DNA of 64,000 nucleotides from Massilia rubra (GTDB lineage: Bacteria > Pseudomonadota > Gammaproteobacteria > Burkholderiales > Burkholderiaceae_D). A model generated the notes under the pieces. It did not search any database, was not told the DNA's origin, and saw only the letters and a list, made by a program, of their open reading frames with translations. The DNA lies in NCBI RefSeq assembly GCF_011682065.1, contig NZ_VUYU01000029.1, forward strand, positions 23,904 through 87,903. The letters run 5' to 3'. The position numbers and the translations under genes are program-made. Each line of letters opens with the position of its first letter. The stretch's first letter is position 1. Shown here one piece after another: positions 60,859-64,000 of the stretch.

Positions 60859-61363
60859 ACACGCCAGGGACCTGGTTGGCTGCCACGGTCAGGGTGCCGC
60901 CCACGTACAGCGACTGGGCGCCGCCGGCCGATAGGGTGCCGCTGGTGGCGTCGCCCGAGGTGGCGTCGACGCCGGTCAGGTTGCTGAATTTGGTCAGCGT
61001 CATGGTTTCGCCGGCGCCGCCGGTGTTGGTCAGCGCGACCGTGCCGGAATGGGTGATGGTGTAAGTGCTGTTCGGTTCGCCAGTGATGTCGAACTTGGCG
61101 GCCGTGGTGGCCGAGCCGCTCATCGCCACCACGCCGTTGACGGTGCGCACGCCGCTGGTGCTGACGGTGATGGTGCCGCCGGCGGCGGCGGCAAAGCTGC
61201 CGAAGGCCAGCGGGACCATCGGCGCGATGGCAAGTGGGGTGACCACGGTGCCGCCGGCAATCGCCGTCGCCTGGGCTGCGTGTGCAGGTAAGCCCAGGCC
61301 CAGGCCGGCGACGAGGATGGCGATGGCGGCCAGGGTGCGCTGCTGTTGGATCGTTGTGTTCAT
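60821..61363 (-). CDS. DUF4402 fimbrial subunit-like protein, copy 1
   Basis: 180 aa from ATG 61363 behind TTAGGAGC; the longer frame to 61435 lacks this site. Signal peptide (TLAAIAILVAGLGLGLPAHA). DUF4402 domain: LAFGSFAAAAGGTITVSTSGVRT, AKFDITGEPNSTYTITHSG, SLYVGGTLTVAANQVPGVYAGDVIATVEYN. First gene of a four-gene chaperone-usher operon (two pilins, chaperone, usher). Confidence 0.82.
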   Translation of the reverse strand: MNTTIQQQRTLAAIAILVAGLGLGLPAHAAQATAIAGGTVVTPLAIAPMVPLAFGSFAAAAGGTITVSTSGVRTVNGVVAMSGSATTAAKFDITGEPNSTYTITHSGTVALTNTGGAGETMTLTKFSNLTGVDATSGDATSGTLSAGGAQSLYVGGTLTVAANQVPGVYAGDVIATVEYN

Positions 61364-61398
61364 TCCAGCTCCTAAGTTGTGGTCGGTTGTTTTTCTTT

Positions 61399-61415
61399 GC
61401 AGAAGCTCTTTCTGC
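61399..61415. promoter_or_regulatory. Leader hairpin before the fimbrial operon
   Basis: GCAGAA / TTCTGC with a 5-base loop, 36 bases before the first pilin start. No terminator features. The rest of the gap up to 61734 (about 320 bases) shows only an imperfect FNR-like sequence (TTGATATGCATCTA, 61478) of doubtful meaning. Confidence 0.3.
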
Positions 61416-61734
61416 CAGGGAATAGTACCTGCCATTCCCCATCAAAAAACCACCCCGGCGCGACCTTGCGGCAAAGCTTGATATGCATCTAAGGCGGTGC
61501 GCCAGGCGGCCCTGAAATGTTGCGCAATTGCCGCGCCGAAGTGGCGCGGATGGTACTGCGGCGCGACTGTTGTCCGGTGTGCTATCTTGCATGCCGGAAA
61601 AACTGGCGCCGGGCCGGCGGGGAGGTCAAAGCCGGGGTCCGTCGGCGCCGGCGCGGTTTCGTCGGAATCGGTGCCGCCTGCCCGCGAACGCTTGCTATAG
61701 TCGTTTTCACTTTTCCCTGACTGGATTGCCGATC

Positions 61735-62991
61735 ATGACGAGTTTCTTTTTTATCTTCCGGATCACCCTGGCCTGGGCGATCGCCAACACGGTGCTGGCG
61801 ATCACGATCGGGCAGACCATCCTCAGCGACCGCGACAGCGGCGGCGCGCTGCTGCTGCTGGTGCTGGGCGCGATGGCGTTTGCGGCGGTGAACGCGTTTT
61901 CGCACGTGCGCCGGGTGCGCCTGCTGACGGGCGAGGTGAGCGGCGCCACCTTGTCCAGCCGCCAGCGGCGCCAGATCGAGGTGCCGTTCGAAGCCGGCGA
62001 AACGTTCGACATCATCGACGCCGCCATCCGCGACCTGCCCGGCGCCGAACAAGTCGACAGCGCGCGCGACAGCTTGCAGGTGCGCGCCAAGATCCGTTAC
62101 CTGCATCCCTATCGCGGCGGCTGGCTGTCGCGGATGACGGGCCACGCCGGGCCGAGCGGCAACCAGGTCATCGTCACCGTCACGCCGAATGGCGACGCCG
62201 GCAGCGTAACCCTGATCTGCGAACCGGAACGCTGGGCCTGGACCGACTGGTTCATGGTCGACGCCGGCGCCAATGTCGAAAACGCCGACGCCATCGGCCG
62301 CGCCGTGGCGCGCCGGGTGGCCGAGCGGCGCCGCAGCGAGCAGGCGGCGGCGGCGCAGACGGCCACCGAGAAGGAACTGACCGTGGCCAAATTGAGCTTG
62401 CTGCATGCGCAGGTCGAGCCGCATTTTTTGTATAACACCCTGGCCAGCGCGCAACTGCTGACCCGCAGCGACCCGGCCCGCGCCGACGAGATGCTGGGCA
62501 ACCTGATCGCTTACCTGCGCAATTCGCTGCCGCGCACCGACGATGCGCACTCGACCCTGGGCAAGGAGCTCGAGCGCGCCCGCGCCTACCTCGACATCCT
62601 GGTGATCCGGATGGGGCCGCGCCTGCGCTTGCAGGTCGAGGTGGCCGCCGGGTTGCATGCGGCGCCGTTTCCCGCCATGATGTTGCAGACCCTGGTCGAA
62701 AACGCCATCAAGCATGGCTTGGAAGCGAAGGCGGGCGGCGGCACGGTGTGGATCATCGCGCGCGTCCACGATGGCGCGCTGGCGCTGACGGTGGCCGACG
62801 ATGGGCGCGGCTTGTCGGGTGAAGGCGGCGGCACCGGCATCGGCCTGCGCAATGTGCGCGAGCGGCTGCGCCTGGCCTACGGCAGCGCGGCCGGCTTTAC
62901 CATCGTATCGAATTATCCGAGCGGGGTGGCGGCGACGATCAGCGTGCCGTACACAGGCCCGGCAACGACGGAGGCGCGCAAGCATGACTGA
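61735..62991 (+). CDS. LytS-type membrane histidine kinase
   Basis: 418 aa from ATG 61735. Two membrane helices (residues 5-28 and 37-58), an unidentified domain of about 120 residues with VPFEAGETFDIIDAAIRDLPG and VIVTVTPNG, then the His_kinase domain with H230 (VEPHFLYNTLASAQ) and HATPase (NAIKHGLEAK, DDGRGLSG, GTGIGLRNVRERL). This short LytS-like form lacks the usual 5TM-5TMR_LYT sensor. Its last 8 bases overlap the response-regulator gene. Confidence 0.85.
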   Translation: MTSFFFIFRITLAWAIANTVLAITIGQTILSDRDSGGALLLLVLGAMAFAAVNAFSHVRRVRLLTGEVSGATLSSRQRRQIEVPFEAGETFDIIDAAIRDLPGAEQVDSARDSLQVRAKIRYLHPYRGGWLSRMTGHAGPSGNQVIVTVTPNGDAGSVTLICEPERWAWTDWFMVDAGANVENADAIGRAVARRVAERRRSEQAAAAQTATEKELTVAKLSLLHAQVEPHFLYNTLASAQLLTRSDPARADEMLGNLIAYLRNSLPRTDDAHSTLGKELERARAYLDILVIRMGPRLRLQVEVAAGLHAAPFPAMMLQTLVENAIKHGLEAKAGGGTVWIIARVHDGALALTVADDGRGLSGEGGGTGIGLRNVRERLRLAYGSAAGFTIVSNYPSGVAATISVPYTGPATTEARKHD

Positions 62992-63754
62992 TTGTGTGAT
63001 TGCGGAAGATGAACAGCTGCTGCGCGACGAGCTGGTGCAACTGCTCGCGGCCGCCTGGCCGGAGTTGCGCATCGTGGCCGCGTGCGACGATGGCGCCGGC
63101 GCGCTCGAAGCGATCGCCGCGCATCGGCCGCAGGTGGCCTTTCTCGATATCCGCATGCCGGGACTGAGCGGGCTGGAGGTGGCCGGCGCGCTGGCCGAGG
63201 TCAGCCCGGCCACGCAGGTGGTGTTCGTGACCGCCTACGACCAGTATGCGATCGACGCCTTCGAGCGTGGCGCGCTCGATTACCTGCTCAAGCCGGTGGC
63301 GCCTGCGCGCCTGGCGGCCACGGTGCGGCGGGTCAGGGCGCGCCTGGCCAGCGGCGTGGCGGACGCCGGCGCGCTGGCCGCCTTGCTGCGCCAGCTGGGG
63401 CAGGCGGCGCCGCCGGCGCCCAGGGCCGAGCCGCTGGTGTGGCTGACCGCCAGCGCGGGCGCGGACACGCGCCTGATTATGGTCGAGGATGTGGCCTACT
63501 TCCAGGCCGACAGCAAGTACACCGTGGTGATGACGGCGCAGGGCGAGGCGCTGCTGCGCAAACCGATCCGCGAACTGCTCGAGGTGCTCGATCCGGCCAT
63601 GTTCCGCCAGATTCACCGCTCGACCATTGTCAACGTCAAGGCGATTGCCTCGGTCGCGCGCGACGACAGCGGTCGCGGGGTGCTGCGCCTGCGCACGCGG
63701 CCGGAAACGCTGGCCGTCAGCCAGCCGTTCATGGCCCTGTTCCGCGCCATGTAG
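62984..63754 (+). CDS. LytTR-type response regulator
   Basis: 256 aa. Receiver domain with D55 (FLDIRMPGLSG) and K in LKPV, then a linker and a C-terminal LytTR DNA-binding domain (LIMVEDVAYFQADSKYTVV, FRQIHRSTIVNVKAIASVARDD). Partner of the upstream kinase through an 8-base gene overlap. LytTR regulators often control surface or secreted factors; the fimbrial operon transcribed divergently next to the kinase is a reasonable target but unproven. Confidence 0.9.
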   Translation: MTDCVIAEDEQLLRDELVQLLAAAWPELRIVAACDDGAGALEAIAAHRPQVAFLDIRMPGLSGLEVAGALAEVSPATQVVFVTAYDQYAIDAFERGALDYLLKPVAPARLAATVRRVRARLASGVADAGALAALLRQLGQAAPPAPRAEPLVWLTASAGADTRLIMVEDVAYFQADSKYTVVMTAQGEALLRKPIRELLEVLDPAMFRQIHRSTIVNVKAIASVARDDSGRGVLRLRTRPETLAVSQPFMALFRAM

Positions 63755-63844
63755 GGAGTCTGTACGCTGGCGCACGGACTCAATCGTTGCTTTTGTTAAA
63801 CTTATAGACGTGAGCAGCAAGCCGCGTGGCGGCCTGCGGCCCAA

Positions 63845-63874
63845 GGCGCGCCTGCCGGGCGTGCCTACTTTCTT
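63845..63874 (+). terminator. Rho-independent terminator preceding the intron
   Basis: GGCGCGCC (63845-63852) pairs with GGCGTGCC (63858-63865) over 8 positions including one G-U, with a short loop, followed by TACTTTCTT. The intron begins with the very next base. It may end the response-regulator transcript. Confidence 0.65.
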
Positions 63875-64000
63875 GTGCGCCCAGCATGGGCGCACTCTTG
63901 TGGGTGAAAGTCCCGCCGCGAGCTGACCACAGTGAGCGAAGTGAAGCGCAACTGCATGAGGGTGACCGAGTGTGGAAAGGAAGCGTGGAGCGAAACTGCG
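63875..64000 (+). mobile_element. 5' end of a group II intron (truncated by window)
   Basis: The element opens GTGCG, the group II 5' splice-site consensus, inside a perfect hairpin GTGCGCCC-AGCAT-GGGCGCAC. Then come GGGTGAAAGTCCC and the series GCTGACCACAGTGAGCGAAGTGAAGC ... GGTGACCGAGTGTGGAAAGG, which match the conserved start of bacterial group II intron domain I. The reverse transcriptase/maturase, domains V-VI and 3' end lie outside the window, so the class cannot be told. Confidence 0.85.

Noticed and set aside
61395..61435. Possible sigma-54 promoter for the fimbrial operon
   Set aside because: The TGGCAG and TTCTGC elements on the minus strand are about 4 bases too far apart for a -24/-12 promoter.
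61478..61491. Imperfect FNR-type site (TTGATATGCATCTA) before the fimbrial operon
   Set aside because: One half-site is degenerate and no -10 lies at correct spacing on either strand.
1..64000. CRISPR array, tRNA or rRNA genes
   Set aside because: No regularly spaced repeats of CRISPR type and no sequence resembling a tRNA or rRNA was found in any gap between genes.

Overview
The window reads as a chromosomal segment of a GC-rich betaproteobacterium, most likely Oxalobacteraceae of the Massilia/Telluria/Duganella/Janthinobacterium type. The grounds are the high GC and codon bias, a complete ccoNOQP-G-H cytochrome cbb3 cluster with ccoI/ccoS and an FNR-type regulator nearby, a PEP-CTERM protein, GH64 and GH18 polysaccharidases, and many secreted proteins and lipoproteins. 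The genus is an inference; there is no rRNA or tRNA gene to confirm it.

Layout. (1) 1-10 kb: a lipoprotein stub cut by the window edge, a GH64 beta-1,3-glucanase-like lipoprotein, a tandem pair of DUF1963 lipoproteins, a YajD-like HNH protein, a 1088-aa TPR/repeat protein and an RTX-like protein. (2) 9.5-11.4 kb: a four-gene minus-strand set (ArsR-type regulator, small coiled-coil membrane protein, DUF4386 membrane protein, another membrane protein). (3) 11.7-14.9 kb: a tight three-gene oxidative cluster encoding an acyl-CoA dehydrogenase-like flavoprotein, a PhnD-like binding protein without signal peptide, and a TusA-like/ferritin-like diiron fusion. This is the best candidate here for an undescribed pathway. 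(4) 14.9-20.8 kb: small secreted or hypothetical genes, including three tandem paralogues of an unknown secreted family. (5) 21-26 kb: a minus-strand operon nagX-like / GH18 chitinase / KefG-like / Kef antiporter. (6) 26-33 kb: a PEP-CTERM protein behind a sigma-54-like promoter, an alpha/beta hydrolase, a large hybrid histidine kinase and a two-domain universal stress protein.

(7) 33-53 kb is a microaerobic regulon. Four TTGAT-N4-ATCAA-type sites precede, at class II spacing, a PatZ-like acyl-CoA ligase/acetyltransferase, an Aer-like receptor, hemN-safE-ccoI-ccoS, and ccoNOQPGH. The FNR-type regulator that should read these sites lies downstream (51173-51940), separated from the cco cluster by a SUFU-domain gene and a small membrane gene. 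Together these genes would supply haem synthesis, copper delivery, oxidase subunits and assembly factors, aerotaxis and metabolic control under low oxygen.

(8) 53-64 kb: an outer-membrane protein, a DUF885 metalloprotease, a nested inverted-repeat element, a chaperone-usher operon with two DUF4402 pilin-like proteins, and a LytS/LytTR-type two-component pair. At the right edge is the 5' end of a group II intron, inserted directly behind a terminator-like hairpin.
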